Positions 47,050-59,182 of a DNA stretch of 64,000 nt are shown here, piece by piece; the first letter of the stretch is position 1, and each line of letters begins with the position of its first letter. Origin of the DNA: Poronia punctata (lineage: Eukaryota; Ascomycota; Sordariomycetes; Xylariales; Xylariaceae); contig MU401470.1 of NCBI GenBank assembly GCA_022579005.1, forward strand, positions 1 through 64,000. The letters are read 5' to 3'. The notes beneath the pieces were generated by a model that was given only the letters and a program-made list of their open reading frames with translations, ran no database searches and was not told where the DNA came from. A program made the translations under genes and the position numbers.

Positions 47050-47250
47050 AAAAAAAGATGAGGGACCAGGATGCAAGTTTGTGATTGCAGACACGATAGA
47101 ATCGTAGCTGGGGGTTAGGTCAGTTTAAACTCATCAGAACACAGCAGGAATCGAACTCATGTGCTAGTCTGCAATGAATAGTAGGAGAGCAAATCCTCTT
47201 GAGAACGAAAACCACTATGCCACAACAGCCGTAGTTGTTATGTTGAAGGA
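47050..47250 (-). mobile_element. tRNA-derived SINE-like element, copy 2
   Basis: Its order and length match copy 1 (201 against 198 nt). Both share the TCCTTCAACATAACAACTAC 5' end, box A (TGGCATAGTGG, 47212-47222), box B (GAGTTCGATTCC, 47147-47158), the TTTAAACTGACC body, the GGACCAGGATGCAAGT-type tail region (plus-strand sense) and the terminal T run. Divergence is largest between the boxes. A single base change each in box A and box B suggests it is older or less active. Confidence 0.7.
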
Positions 47251-50200
47251 CTGGCTGGTAGTTCAGGTATATCTGTCTGGCAGTGGCCCCCTTACTGCTT
47301 CAATGGCTAGTGTGCAACGCACAATGGGGCCAATGGGAAACCAGCAGGTACCACATGTACATCGAGCACTCCAAAGAACTGGAACATCAAGTTCATGAAT
47401 AACATATATTTATTTCTGCTTACATCTCTTACTTCCTGAACCTACTTCCCAATGTAGGTATTCCCATAGACGTACAGGCTACCGGTTCAATACTCTTTAT
47501 TTGCCAGACAAACAGATACGACGATAGCCCGATCCAAGATAGGGCCATGAACCCGATATATGTCATCTACTATATTGTTAACAATTTTCAGGTTGAGATG
47601 CCTACCACCATACCTATCGTCATCAGGCGGCCCCCCTTTCGAGCCTTCCGCATCAGCCGAAACGAGAATCACTACGGTGCTAGTCAGAATAAAATCAAGA
47701 GCAGAGAGCGACCATTCCGATCTATATACACCCATCTGCAAAAGGTGACCGCGATACTGGTAACTGGCGCTCGACATGGTGGGGTTAAAATAAAGTATTT
47801 ACGCGCTCCACCCGGCGGAGATGCGGAGCATTACCGGCGATGTGGATTACTCGGAACGCGGTCTTGGCAAAGCCGCCGGCTGCGCAAACACCTCCATAGG
47901 TATACAGACCTGTGGTATTCTTTCCGATAACAAACGTTCGGATCCGGCTGCTATTGCCTTTAGCGCCATCTAGACGACTCTAAAGATAAAACATAGTGCC
48001 AGCAGTAAACTTCCCTGTTCCTGGTTAGAGCGCCTAGATATAAGTGTGAAAAAAGAATGCTCCGGCTGACGTGTAAACAGTACACACATATATCAAGAGA
48101 GTGTTGAAAGTACCTTGATCTCCGGCCCTAGATCTCGTCCCGATTCCATGTTCGCAACTCCCAATAACCCAAAAAAATGGTCCATCTCGATCGCCCCAAG
48201 AGGCCCAACTGCGCCATCGACAAAGTATAGGTACACGGTATAGAAGAATCAGACACTGCAATAAATACACGCGTCCATCTGCATACCACGACGAACGCCG
48301 GAAAGATATACGAGTAGCGTATAGACGCCTTTGTTATGTCTATCTTCTCGACCCGCCGCTTTCCCCAAGGATGACATAACTGGCTTACACGCCCCAAAAT
48401 AACCTCCTCGCAACTTACAATACGGAAAACGTTAGCCCGTGTCGCACGCGAGGCCGTACGACACTAAAGGACTCTTACCAACCAACCATATCCACTCCTC
48501 GTGTGACGACCCCTAATAATTCCGTAGGAGCTTAGGTAGAGACGCCACGGGGCTCTTGTTACGCCACATTACGACCGAGGTAAAACCGCCCGTCTTGCCA
48601 GAACGCTTGCCTTCTTTGTGGTCTCTACCAAGGACATGGAATTTACAAACGCCATTGTCTAGAAGCTTTCCCGCCAATCAAGCTCGACGACCGTTTTGCG
48701 TGGCCTGGGGAGAAATGAGATTCATACGAGTACACAATCCTATTTGGCGGGCGGCGAATCATTCTTAATTCCGACAAGCCGAATCCGATCTCCGCTGGTT
48801 GGTAGAACCCAAAGTCTACCATTATCTGCTACTCCGAATTCCCTTCAACACAGTAATCTGTATTCGTCGACGGTTCAGATTTACCTTGAAAAGCATAGGA
48901 TAATCAAAAAGTTAAAAATATAGAAACTTTGGATTTCAGTTACTGTACTAATGAGAGTTGACAGGATTTGAGACTGCAATTGTAGTCGTAGAACAAGAAG
49001 AAGAAGGAATCACGAAGAACAATGGTCACTCATGCGGACTAGAAGACATGGAGCAGCAAGGACCCTGAACCAGATCATATTCCTCCAAAAAAAGCAAAAC
49101 CTGGTGCATGACAGATGACGCGGGGTCACGGTGGGTAACGCCATACATTACAGGAAACTGAGTCTCCAAGGACCTACGAGTAGAATAGATGAGGGATGTT
49201 ACGGACGTCACACTTGCTTATCATTTGCAACTCTGCTCTGACCCAAGTGACTGTGCTGGGTATGATGAGGCACGTAGAGAGAGATACCTTATGTAGGTAA
49301 AACAGCTTTGATGTATCTGAGTTGTGTGGAAGGTGTAGGTATTTTGATTCTAGTCCTACGCTGTGCCACTTTGACGCGCTGGCATCGTCTCAACTGCCAG
49401 TAGTCTAAGTGGTCCACCGATCCAACAAGGTCGAGCTTGGTGTCTCTTGTAAAGAGTGCCTGCAAGGGAACGACATTGTCAAGTAACCTAGGGGGGTCCT
49501 GGGTCCATCTGAATGTACAGCTGTTCTGTAGTCATCGTTCAGGTTGGAGAGAAAAAGAAACCAAACCGTTCAGTCGTCGGAGATAGGGAATAGGCTACTA
49601 CGAACTGCAAATAAAAACCATCCATGGACGGACCTCGAGGTCCAGGCTGTTGCGTTCTACATATCTCGACCAGTCTACTCGTAAAACAGGGGACGGGGAG
49701 ATCGACTTTCCCCAACAGCGGACCACTGGCCCGTATTTTAAGGATCGATACCCGCTAGCCTAGTCCACTGCACCCCCTGCAAATTGCAGGGGCTTGGATG
49801 AGCCTGGACCCTGTAAACTGTCTACTACAACCTGAGCGCTAGGTACCGCCTACAATACCTATTGCACTACAGCAGAATCATTTCCCTCCTTCCCTACTGT
49901 TATTTCATCTTCTAGGACTCTCAAGTTATTCTTTCCTTTCACCCCGGCAGCTGCACCGAATCCCTCGACGCTCCACGCTGGAGCGATAGTTTATGGTAGG
50001 GTTCAGTTCGTACTGCTGGCAACAAACATGCAACGCGGAACTAAATATCTATGACTTGCCTACCTCGGCATGAGGATGGTTGGTCGCGCGCATGGTGGCA
50101 GAAGAACGAATCAAGGTTTAGATTTGCATTGTGCGTATTCTGCGGTGCAGTGCATTACAGCTGCAAAGCTAGCACTCGTTGCGCTGATGTGGTTACAAAG

Positions 50201-51088
50201 TACTGAGGATTTCTTCACAGGAAACGGGCTTTCGCTGTCCGACGTTACCATTCAGGGACCCTTGCATACGCACGACATGCGGCCGATTACCAGGAATGTA
50301 ACCGCCGCGACCGGTACGGTAACAATCGTTACTCTTGAAATACAGGACACAAATTGTGTGCACGTTTACTAGACTACCCTTGGATATCCTATTTCTAAAC
50401 GGTCGATCCTTCTTTGCTAGCAACAAGACCACACGTGGTTCTGCTCGATGGTAGATTGTGTAAATGATCTCTACAAGACACCCAAGGCCATCGGAGATTT
50501 CGTCATCCCGTTGACGCGATCCTGCCATGTACTTTCTACGGTCCGGGTTTCGATGTGCCATGTGTCTGTGGCCGGGGTAACGTGGAGGAAGGCAAGTGGG
50601 AGTGGAGTGGGAGGGGAAGGGGTAGGTAACAAGACGGTCTCGTTGCCGGACACCCATCTCAAAACTTCTACTCTCGTCAGTGAAATTCGTACCTATAGGC
50701 TATTGTACCACGAAAAGCTTGACGCCAGTTCTATTACGGCTAGTTGGGTAACAGCTGCATATAAGTCAAGGTGCAATCTTCCTCTCACGTAACGCTCATG
50801 GAAGGATCGCACACTGTGGATGTGGTGTGGCACCGACTGCTGAAGGAGTACATTTGGCATACATGGGTTACATGCATGTCATTGTCTGCTTCGTATGTGT
50901 CTTCCATGAGAAATCGTACAAGGAGCAGCCAGTGACCACGACGATGATTATATACATCTCTTGGACTGCCCAGATCATTGATGACTCGTTTTCCTTCTCC
51001 TCCACCGGTTCTCGATAGACGTTGCCCTCTTCCAACAGTCTTTCCTCGGCCCCTCAGTTACTTACACGTGACTGCGACCGAGACGACA
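47251..51088. other. Long intergenic stretch with an ambiguous coding-like segment
   Basis: Nothing is securely coding in 3.8 kb. The part at 47487-48185 is described separately. A 154-codon minus frame at 50193-50657 and a 100-codon plus frame at 50070-50372 overlap each other and match nothing known. Confidence 0.4.
47487..48185 (-). CDS. Possible small spliced gene (low confidence, strand uncertain)
   Basis: A minus-strand model joins 48185-48114, 47979-47803 and 47735-47487 through introns gtactt...ctttag (134 nt) and gtaaat...ttgcag (67 nt), all in phase 0. It gives about 180 aa. The middle exon reads FVIGKNTTGLYTYGGVCAAGGFAKTAF, and a hydrophobic segment (SALDFILTSTVVILVSA) follows. 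No family is recognised. The opposite strand is also open over 47821-47973 (MRSITGDVDYSERGLGKAAG...), with many pyrimidine-ending codons and a clean acceptor (TTAAC...TTTTCAG) at 47592. Either strand, or neither, may be coding. Confidence 0.2.
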
Positions 51089-52408
51089 ATGTCTGGCACG
51101 TCTTCACCACGTAGCGGGCGTCCGCTAACTACCTCGTATGCTGACTTGATGAAGCCGGATGAGGACTGGCGAAATCTGCCAGATGCCACGGAGCGAAGGA
51201 AGATACAAAATCGCCTCGCTCAAAGAGCATACCGTATGTGGTCACTGACCCAGCTAGAGCTAGAGCTAGAGCACAGGCCGGCACCCGTCCTGCCATGGAG
51301 AAAAAACACATCACTAACTACTTCAAAGGGCGCAACATGCGTGACCGGACAAAGGAGGTAGAGAAATTGAAGAAGCAGCTACAAGAACTGCAAGAGGTCG
51401 TTGGCGGCGATGCACCGGCGACGTTATCGTCTGAACAGGAATATCCGTCGGGCGGAAGAAGCCCCGTTAGTTCGGAAGGTACCCCGGTGCCTTCTTCTGC
51501 AGATGCGGTTTTCGGACCATTAGCGTCGTCGGGTCCAGACAGTGTATCGCCCGATTACATGCATGCTTGGTCCCATTCTCAGAGTCGGGACCATTTGAGC
51601 GGTTTGGGAATGATGTCAACCGGAGATCCACACATGGCCTACGACGCTCAGGGAGCGTACTTCTCGCAAATACAGGCTCATGAGGATATGGTAGCGGAAA
51701 TGTCAACATCTTCTTTTCGGGTCCGCAGAACAAGGGCGTTGACGACGGGCGTAGCTCCTAGCTCGCTACAACGTCACTCATCTCCTAGGAGCCATAGCAT
51801 ATCGGCCGCATATCCGTCAAATAGCTCAAGTTCGGGGCATTGGGATGCGAACGGCGCCGAGGGGCAAGACTCTCTATCCATGTCAGCAGGGTAAGCAAAG
51901 CCCGACCCCGAATACCGAATCAGGCTATGACAGCTAACAATTGCGTCACAGGCCTTACAGCATGTACTGCAGTGCAGATGAGCTCTCCTTATATCACCCT
52001 GATTCAGTGTATTCTTTAGAGGATAGCCTCACAGCTTCAACAACGTATGCCACGTCACCGGACTCGGACCTGAGGGGCACATCTGATTGGCCAGCGGGAG
52101 ACAAGAATTCGAAACCACACCCTTCTACGTTTACGTCGAATTCCAATCTCGCAGACTTGCCGGGCATGCCAAAGTCACTTCCAGAGACAACCGCGCCGTT
52201 ACTGCACTTCGCCGTAGCTGGAGGGAACGCGGAAACATTACGATTACTCCTTATGCGTCATGATGTTGACGTCAACGGAAAAGACGACACGGGATATACT
52301 TCTCTCCAACGAGCCGTGATGTCAGGTCGGACGGACATGGCCGCCATGCTTCTCGAGCGAGGGGCTACCGTGGAGGGGAACGAGAACAATGTAAAAATGG
52401 AGTATTGA
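51089..52408 (+). CDS. bZIP transcription factor with ankyrin repeats
   Basis: Three exons are proposed: 51089-51233, 51329-51890 and 51952-52408, giving 387 aa. Intron 1 (95 nt, gtatgt...actaac...caaag) splits the basic region. Joining gives ERRKIQNRLAQRAYRRNMRDRTKEVEKLKKQLQELQ, with the NxxAQxxYR signature of fungal bZIP DNA contacts (residues ~37-60) and a short zipper. Intron 2 is 61 nt (gtaagc...gctaac...cacag). The middle is Ser/Pro-rich. Two ankyrin repeats lie at ~310-375 (APLLHFAVAGGNAETLRLLL, GYTSLQRAVMSGRTDMAAMLLERGA). This bZIP-ankyrin architecture is known in filamentous ascomycetes, usually as a nuclear regulator of unknown targets. The start ATG at 51089 (MSGTSSPRSGRP) gives a compact N-terminus. 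Confidence 0.85.
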
Positions 52409-55400
52409 TTCTTGATTCATGATTTATCGATTTTCTTTTTGTTTATGATAAATAAGGTATGTACTAGGTAGAAGAAGGCAACGGGCGTTTAGGGGTATTG
52501 GTTAACTGGCCAGGAGGAGCTAATTGGATTTTCGGTCTTGTTTAAAGAGCTAGGTTACATACATACATGACAGGATGGGTGGGCAGTTTACATTCACCAT
52601 GTAAACACCGGGATTAGAAGCTGGTACATTATTATATAGTTGACGAAATATGTTCAACAACTCTACATACATACAACTAAAGTCTAAACCCCAGTGTTAC
52701 CCAAGGTAGTTAACACGAAGAATAAAAAGAGACACACGAAACGAGGAGTGAGCACAATCTTCCGGGAATCCTGACGCCTAGACAGACCCTGCATGTAGTA
52801 GCATTCCGGATCCATGTGGCGTTTCTAGGATGCTTGTTTCTTTCCTTCCTTCTGAACCACATTACTCGTATCAATCCCTTGAGATAAGGATAAGGATTAC
52901 CGGGGCGTTACTGATTCACGGTAGGGGGGGATATAACCCAACATTTGTCATTTGTCATTTGTTATCCTGTCCATCAGATCATTTATAACACAGTAGGTTA
53001 CATTACAGCCCTATATCCAAGATTTGTTTAAGGAAACACTTACTTTGAACTTTAATGTTACGCCCGGAGGGTATTTTTCTTTTCTTTTTCTTTTTTCGGC
53101 TTGTCGGTGTGAAATTGAAACTGTTCGGTAGGTAACTCGACAATTAAAAGAGAGTTCCTAACAGGGCACGGGACGCACCGAACCCGTTCCTGTCCGCCCT
53201 TTTTAATGTTCCCCACCTTGTCGCAAGTTCACAACCAATTGAGCTTTCCGGCCGGCAAAAGGCCACGATAAGCTTATGGCAGGAAGGGGGGGGGGGGGGG
53301 GGCGAGGGCTTGTCGGGGATAATGAGACGGACTTTAAAAAGTTCCCGTCCCTCTTACATAAGGTAGGTAGGTTAGGTAGGTAGCGCACACACAATACACA
53401 TACACATACACATACACAGAAAAATCCTGTGGTGGCGTAGAAAAGGAGGTATGGACATGGTCAAGTACCCACATACCTCGGTAGAAATTAGAATGAATCT
53501 TCCTACATATTGTGTCTGTAGGAGGTAGGTAGGTAGGTAAAACCTATGAGTAGGTAGGGTAAATAAGCATTTGGACCCTTTTCTCTTGGCTTACTCGCCA
53601 AGGGTCTTGGGGAAAGCTTGTATAAAAGGGTAGGGTAGTGTGGTATGTAGGTTGGATAGATGTCTGTACATACTTGTACATTTGCGGCTGTTCGATAGGG
53701 GTGCTTGCTTCCCCGCTTGTTTACCATATTTGCTTGGGAATAGAATAGAAAGAAACATTCGAAAGACAATCTGGAAACGTGGGAAAAAAGCGAAATTCCC
53801 ATGTAGGTGAGCTATCTACCTACCTGCACCCCAGAAGGGAAGAGGTAGGTACTCGTAGGTAAATGAGACAGACAGTGAAACGACGCCGCTGACGACAGGA
53901 GAAAGGAAGAGGGAGGTAGGGAGGGGGAATATATGATCTGTTTTCTAGGTTAAGTACTTTATTACCTAATGCAGTGTGCAAAGAACAATAGAGGCTTGAA
54001 AATAAGTAAATAAGATATCAAGAATCCGGCGCCTTACCTACATATTCGTATATTCCTTTTAAAGACATACCCTGTTATATGTGAGTAGGTAATGTACTCG
54101 TAGCCCGTAGGCAAGTAACAAACAGGATTAGGTTACTATACACTATACCTATAAACTGTAATAAGTTTCTATTGACATGTGTCATTTTGCAGGTTTAGGT
54201 TTTGGCTAGATTGTTGAGGTTCTTGAATTTTTTGTAAATAAGAGTGGCGATTTTTCTAAGTGATCTGTTTACCAACGACTGCTTTTGATACCGGCAACGG
54301 CAAAGAGACCCATCGTCAACGCACCGGTTCACTTCTACTACTTTAAACAGTAGGGTATCCACATGCACATATATATTTATAAACTCTTTCGTAGTACTGT
54401 TTAACAAGTTTTTATATAAAGGCAAGGTCAGTTGTTGTGTTGTAACGCGATCGTCCCCTTGTACAGCATTACATTTATACGTTTCTTGTATAATAAGACG
54501 TAAATGGTAACATTACTAATATCGTGTAGGAGTAGATAGTAGAATCACCTGTAACAGAATGGATAAATCTTATAACCATATGCATTAGACAAGTAAGAGT
54601 AGGTACTACAGACCTAGTATTTGGAGCTTTTCAATTGTTGAATTTTAAAGGACTCCGGAAGGACAGCCAAAACATAATATCATGTTTATTATGCTTATTG
54701 CCTATTTGGATGTACAGTGTTGTAACAGGGGCCCCGGTCCATACATATCTAGCGCACTGTGTCCGGGAATCCCTCCGTCAGTCTGCCATTCGAGTATTAA
54801 TACAAGGTAGGTCAGAACACATGGCGCACAAAACTCCAGGTTTATTCACGGGCCCAGATTAGATAGATGTCCGGGTTGTACACTCGACACGTTTTCTGTC
54901 AGGGATCGAAATCTAATGCCACCTTTCCTAGTTCAGGCAAAAGAATGATCGTCGCGGGGCGCTAGATTGTGTTTCCCGACTCCCCCGTGCGGTGCCGCCC
55001 GAATATCTGACCAGCCCCTCCTCCGCTCCTTTTTGACCTAGATCTATCTAATTCCTGCAAAGTGGAAATGGTCTTCTTTACTATCATGATATGTTCTTGT
55101 TCTTCCCACTCGGCACCGAAGATCGAATCACAATTTGGCTTCTTCCGTAGAATGCCCGCTTTTTTCAGCCTTACGTACATTGGGGCTCGAGGGGATCAGA
55201 AGAACTACTTCAATGTATTACCATTAACTGAGAATAGTTTATTTCTGCCTTGAAGATTTATGGTACTTTGGCCTCGCGATACAGTAGATGTTGTTTTCAC
55301 GTCTTGCCTCATGGAGTTATGGGTAGGTAATGAACCGCGTCTTTTAAGTGAGGTTAAAGAGTGATAAAAATACCAGATCGCGGCATGTAACTATGAGTAT

Positions 55401-55859
55401 ATATTTTATTGGGACATAGATTCTGGGCAAGAAGCCGCCTGAGCATGGCAATCTGCTAACCTTATGTACGATGGGAAGAGATGGCGCATGTATCTGATTC
55501 TATGCCTATTGCTTATAGCCTATTTATTAGAATCTGCATTTCCCATAAGCCACGATCTTACTTGTAAATTGGCCGTCTCGTTTCATTCTTTAGGAGGCAG
55601 CTTGCTTTAACGACAGAGATTGTAGGTATTGAGGATATGAGATCATATGCTTAGTAATACACGCCAAGTCACGTGATACCCGAATCTAGGCCAAAGTTTC
55701 GGACCAATGATAATGTCTGACCAATCAGAAGCCCAATTCTGCACCCGAAAGTCTAGGTCCCCCCCCCCCAAAAGGCGTTGGAGAGTAGTCTAGCAACGGT
55801 CTTGTGTCTCTGCTTGTTGTATTCCCAAGCTTACGTGACCAATGAAAGCTGGGTGAAAT
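52409..55859. other. Long intergenic stretch with microsatellites
   Basis: It contains a G17 run (53286-53302), AGGTAGGTAGGT runs (around 53360 and 53520) and ACACAT repeats (53390-53420). On the minus strand a frame of ~105 codons without ATG (about 54195-54510) reads like protein (QGDDRVTTQQLTLPLYKNLL) but is not recognised. No gene is called. Confidence 0.5.
55670..55843 (+). promoter_or_regulatory. CCAAT-box cluster and CACGTG upstream of the ABC transporter
   Basis: Four CCAAT pentamers (55704, 55721, 55733, 55839) and a CACGTGA (55670) lie within 190 bp of the ABC transporter ATG. The second, CCAATCA, is the preferred site of the fungal Hap2/3/5 CCAAT-binding complex. This suggests, but does not prove, CBC-dependent control. 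Confidence 0.5.
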
Positions 55860-58844
55860 ATGGCGAATGTCGAACTTGGGTTGTCAATTGGCTTCTACCT
55901 CTATCCAATCGGTCTAATCCTGACATTGGTCTCTTCCCAGCTGTTCCGGTATCGTTACAACTATGCTGGAAGTGGCCCCCCCGTTGACGAGAAGAGCGTC
56001 GAGAAGATCCAACGATTTTATGCCAGATGCGTCTGGTGGGTGCAGCTCACCTCGACGCCGCTACTAGTAAGGCCTTACATCACCTTTTCTTGAAAGACGT
56101 TCATGTACTAATTACCTCATAGCTAGCTAGCATTCTCCTTGTAGCATGGAACGCGCTCGGGAGTGAAACTGGCAAAAACAACTTTCCTTATAGCGCCTAT
56201 CTAGTATGTTCAGTTTGACGTCTTTTCGACACAGACATGCTCTGACATTCTGCTCGTGTAGGCATCCCATATTGGCGTCCTCTTATATTTCTTGGCCGGG
56301 CTTCTGCCTGATCCAGATGGACCATGGGCGCCCACTGTTCCTCACTCCCATGCTTGGGTGATTGGAGTGCTGGTCGAGACTGTTATTGCAGCTGTATTCT
56401 TGTCAGAACATCGGGTCATTAATGTGTCGTTGACGCTTCTGGACATCCTCTTCGCCCTAGGAATGACGCGCGTTTTCTTGTTGTTGGTTATGATCTTGCT
56501 TGTCGTTCGCCGGGAGAGCGAGCTCAGAAAGGTCGAAAAGGGAACCGTATCTGAGAGACAACCCCTTCTCGAGAACGGCGACGGCGACGGCGTGGCCAAT
56601 GGTTATGGCGGGACCACGGCTCGCCCAGCAGCTAAGAGTGAGCCGAAGAAGAGGGATCCTTCAAAATCGAACTGGTTCGATTATTTCGCCGGTACCAAGG
56701 TCCTCTTCCCCTATCTCTGGTCAGTGTCTCGAGCCTCTCTATTACGTATCGAGAATCATAAAATTCTAACCGATTCCCAGGCCGTCGAATTCGCCGCTCC
56801 ACCAAGCGACCGTGATGATTTGTGTCGTTCTCCTTATTGCTCAGCGTATAAGTAAGTATTTTCCAACGGTCTCGAGTGTCCTTTACACCTGGACGGCCCC
56901 TGGTCTTGAAAACAGGTTCGCTGACTGTTGATGAACAAGTTAATATTATGGTGCCCCTGCAGCTGGGTACTCTAGTTGACGCTCTTGGATATGGCAAGAT
57001 ACCGTACAAAGAGGTAGTCCTCTACGTGGTCTATCGAGGCCTTCAGGGCCAGCAGGGCGCCATCGGAGCTGCCAGAGCTGTTCTTTGGATCCCAGTTTCT
57101 CAGAACCTATTCCGACGATTGTCTTGTGCGGCTTTCGAACACGTCCTCGGCCTGTCCATGGATTTCCACCTGAGCAAACGGATCGGCGAAGTCACAAGCG
57201 CGCTCAGCCGTGGAAGCGCCATCAACACCTTCCTCGAGAGTTTCCTATTTCAGGTTTTCCCTATGCTTTTCGACATTTTCGTCGCCAGTGTCGTGTTCTT
57301 TTTCAAGTACGATGCATTCTACACCCTCGTTGTTTTGGTCATCATGTGGTCGTACATTTTCTTGACCATCTACATGGCGAAATACCGAGGTAGACAGAGA
57401 AGAGACATGGCGACCAAGATGCGGGACATGGAGGCTACAAAGTGAGTTTCCGATATCCGGTATCCACAAAGTACATTGCTGACTCGGACCTAGAACCGAC
57501 GCTATCATGGCTTACGAAACAGTACAGCACAACTGTGCTGTACCTGCAGAGACACAAAAATTCAACAATCATGTCGTTATATATCAGAGGGCCGAGCGTC
57601 TTGTCCAACTGTCATTGAACTTTCTCAACTTGACGCAGAGCTCAGTCTTCACTATCGGTGTTGCTATGATCGTTGCAGTGTCTGCTTATAAGATCTCACA
57701 TGGCCAGCAGACTGTGTCTGAATTTGTCAGTCTCATTACGTACTTTGCTCAACTGCAAGCTCCGTTGAACTTCTTTGGTACATACTACACGATGCTTCAA
57801 AACAATCTGATTGAAGCAGAGCGAATGCTTGAACTGGTGAGTCATCTTTCCTCCCTGAGTAAGCTTGTGACCCAGCCGGTATAGATATCTAATATGGCCC
57901 CAGTTCAACGAAACATCGGGAGTGATTGAAAAGCCTGATGCGAAAGACCTACCTTCTCCACGAGGTGAAATTCGGTTCAACGATGTCACATTCTCCTATC
58001 AGGGCAAAGAACCTGTTCTACATGGTATCAACTTTACCGTTGCTCCAGGTACCAAGACGGCACTTGTTGGAGAATCTGGCAGTGGCAAGTCAACATGCTT
58101 GAAACTTCTGTTCCGATTCTACGACGTAGGCAGCGGTTCGGTTACGGTAGACGGACACGACGTCCGTGACCTGAAGATTGATGGGCTGCGGAAACATATA
58201 GGCGTGGTGCCTCAAGACACGGTGCTTTTCAATGCTACCATCATGTACAACTTGCAATACGCCGACTCCAAGGCGTCCGAGGCGGATGTTTATGAAGCTT
58301 GCAAGGCTGCAAACATCCACGAACGCATCATGAACTTTCCCGACAAATACAACACGCTAGTGGGCGAAAGGGGCTTGAAGCTGTCGGGGGGTGAACGTCA
58401 ACGGGTAAGTGACTGATATCGCCAATAGTGTAACATCGATGCTAACCGACACATAGATTGCTATCGCGCGGGCCATCCTAAAGAACTCACGTATCCTGTT
58501 GCTCGATGAAGCCACCGCATCGCTCGACTCACATACCGAAAGACAAATCCAAGAGGCGTTGGAACGCGTGACTGCTGGACGCACTACTGTCACTATTGCG
58601 TATGTCCGAGGCCACATTTGATGATGAGGATATATCAGCTAACTGTAGACTTCTTAGACATCGTCTTTCCACGATTGTAAACTCGGATCAGATCATTGTG
58701 CTTCACAAGGGCAAGGTGGTCGAGAGGGGCACTCACAGCGAACTTCTCGAACTACAAGGCAGCTACTACACCATGTGGCAGAAACAAACTGCGACTAGCA
58801 ATAAGAAGTCTGAAAAGGAAGATGTCAAGCCTGAAGAAGACTAA
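55860..58844 (+). CDS. hmt1: HMT1-type (ABCB6-like) heavy-metal-tolerance ABC transporter
   Basis: Nine exons are proposed: 55860-56066, 56123-56203, 56262-56719, 56781-56851, 56940-57441, 57494-57836, 57904-58404, 58457-58599 and 58658-58844. All introns are 52-88 nt with GT..AG ends and keep frame. The 830-aa product equals the usual Hmt1 length. An N-terminal membrane domain (TMD0, ~1-210) precedes the half-transporter TMD ([27 protein letters not shown] onward, to ~540) and one nucleotide-binding domain. Walker [10 protein letters not shown] is at ~610-618 and the signature LSGGERQR at ~714-721, split from IAIARA by intron 7. Walker B ILLLDE is near 734-739 and the H-loop HRLSTI follows. 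Family members sit in the vacuolar membrane and move thiol-conjugated metals such as cadmium-phytochelatin. The substrate here is inferred from the family only. Confidence 0.94.
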
Positions 58845-59054
58845 GCACTCTTGTCGAGTATGAACCCGTTTCCGTTGCCCCATACAGTAGCGGAAGCCAT
58901 GTACAGACCATGAAAAGGTTCATGTTCATGTATACAGAGAAGACAACCGAAAGAGAGGGAGGTTAGACCAGTGTGTATTTTAACATTCATAATGTACGTG
59001 TAAAATTAGATAATAAGTCCAGAAAGCGGAAAGAACAAAAGGAGACGGAAAATG

Positions 59055-59129
59055 AGAAAAAGAAAAAGAAAAAGAAAAAGAAAAAGAAAAAGAAAAAGAA
59101 AAAGAAAAAGAAAAAGAAAAAGAAAAAGG
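59055..59129. repeat. (GAAAAA)n microsatellite between convergent genes
   Basis: A near-perfect hexanucleotide AAAAAG/GAAAAA repeat of about 12 units lies between two convergent stop codons, 211 bp after the ABC transporter and 54 bp after the CoA ligase stop. On the ligase mRNA it is a U-rich tract that may take part in 3'-end formation. Confidence 0.85.
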
Positions 59130-59182
59130 AAAAACCTGGTGAGTTCAACCAAATTTTGTCAATTTATCATGACCTATTTATT

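Noticed and set aside
50193..50657. 154-codon minus-strand frame
   Set aside because: No recognisable motif, and it overlaps a plus-strand frame of similar quality.
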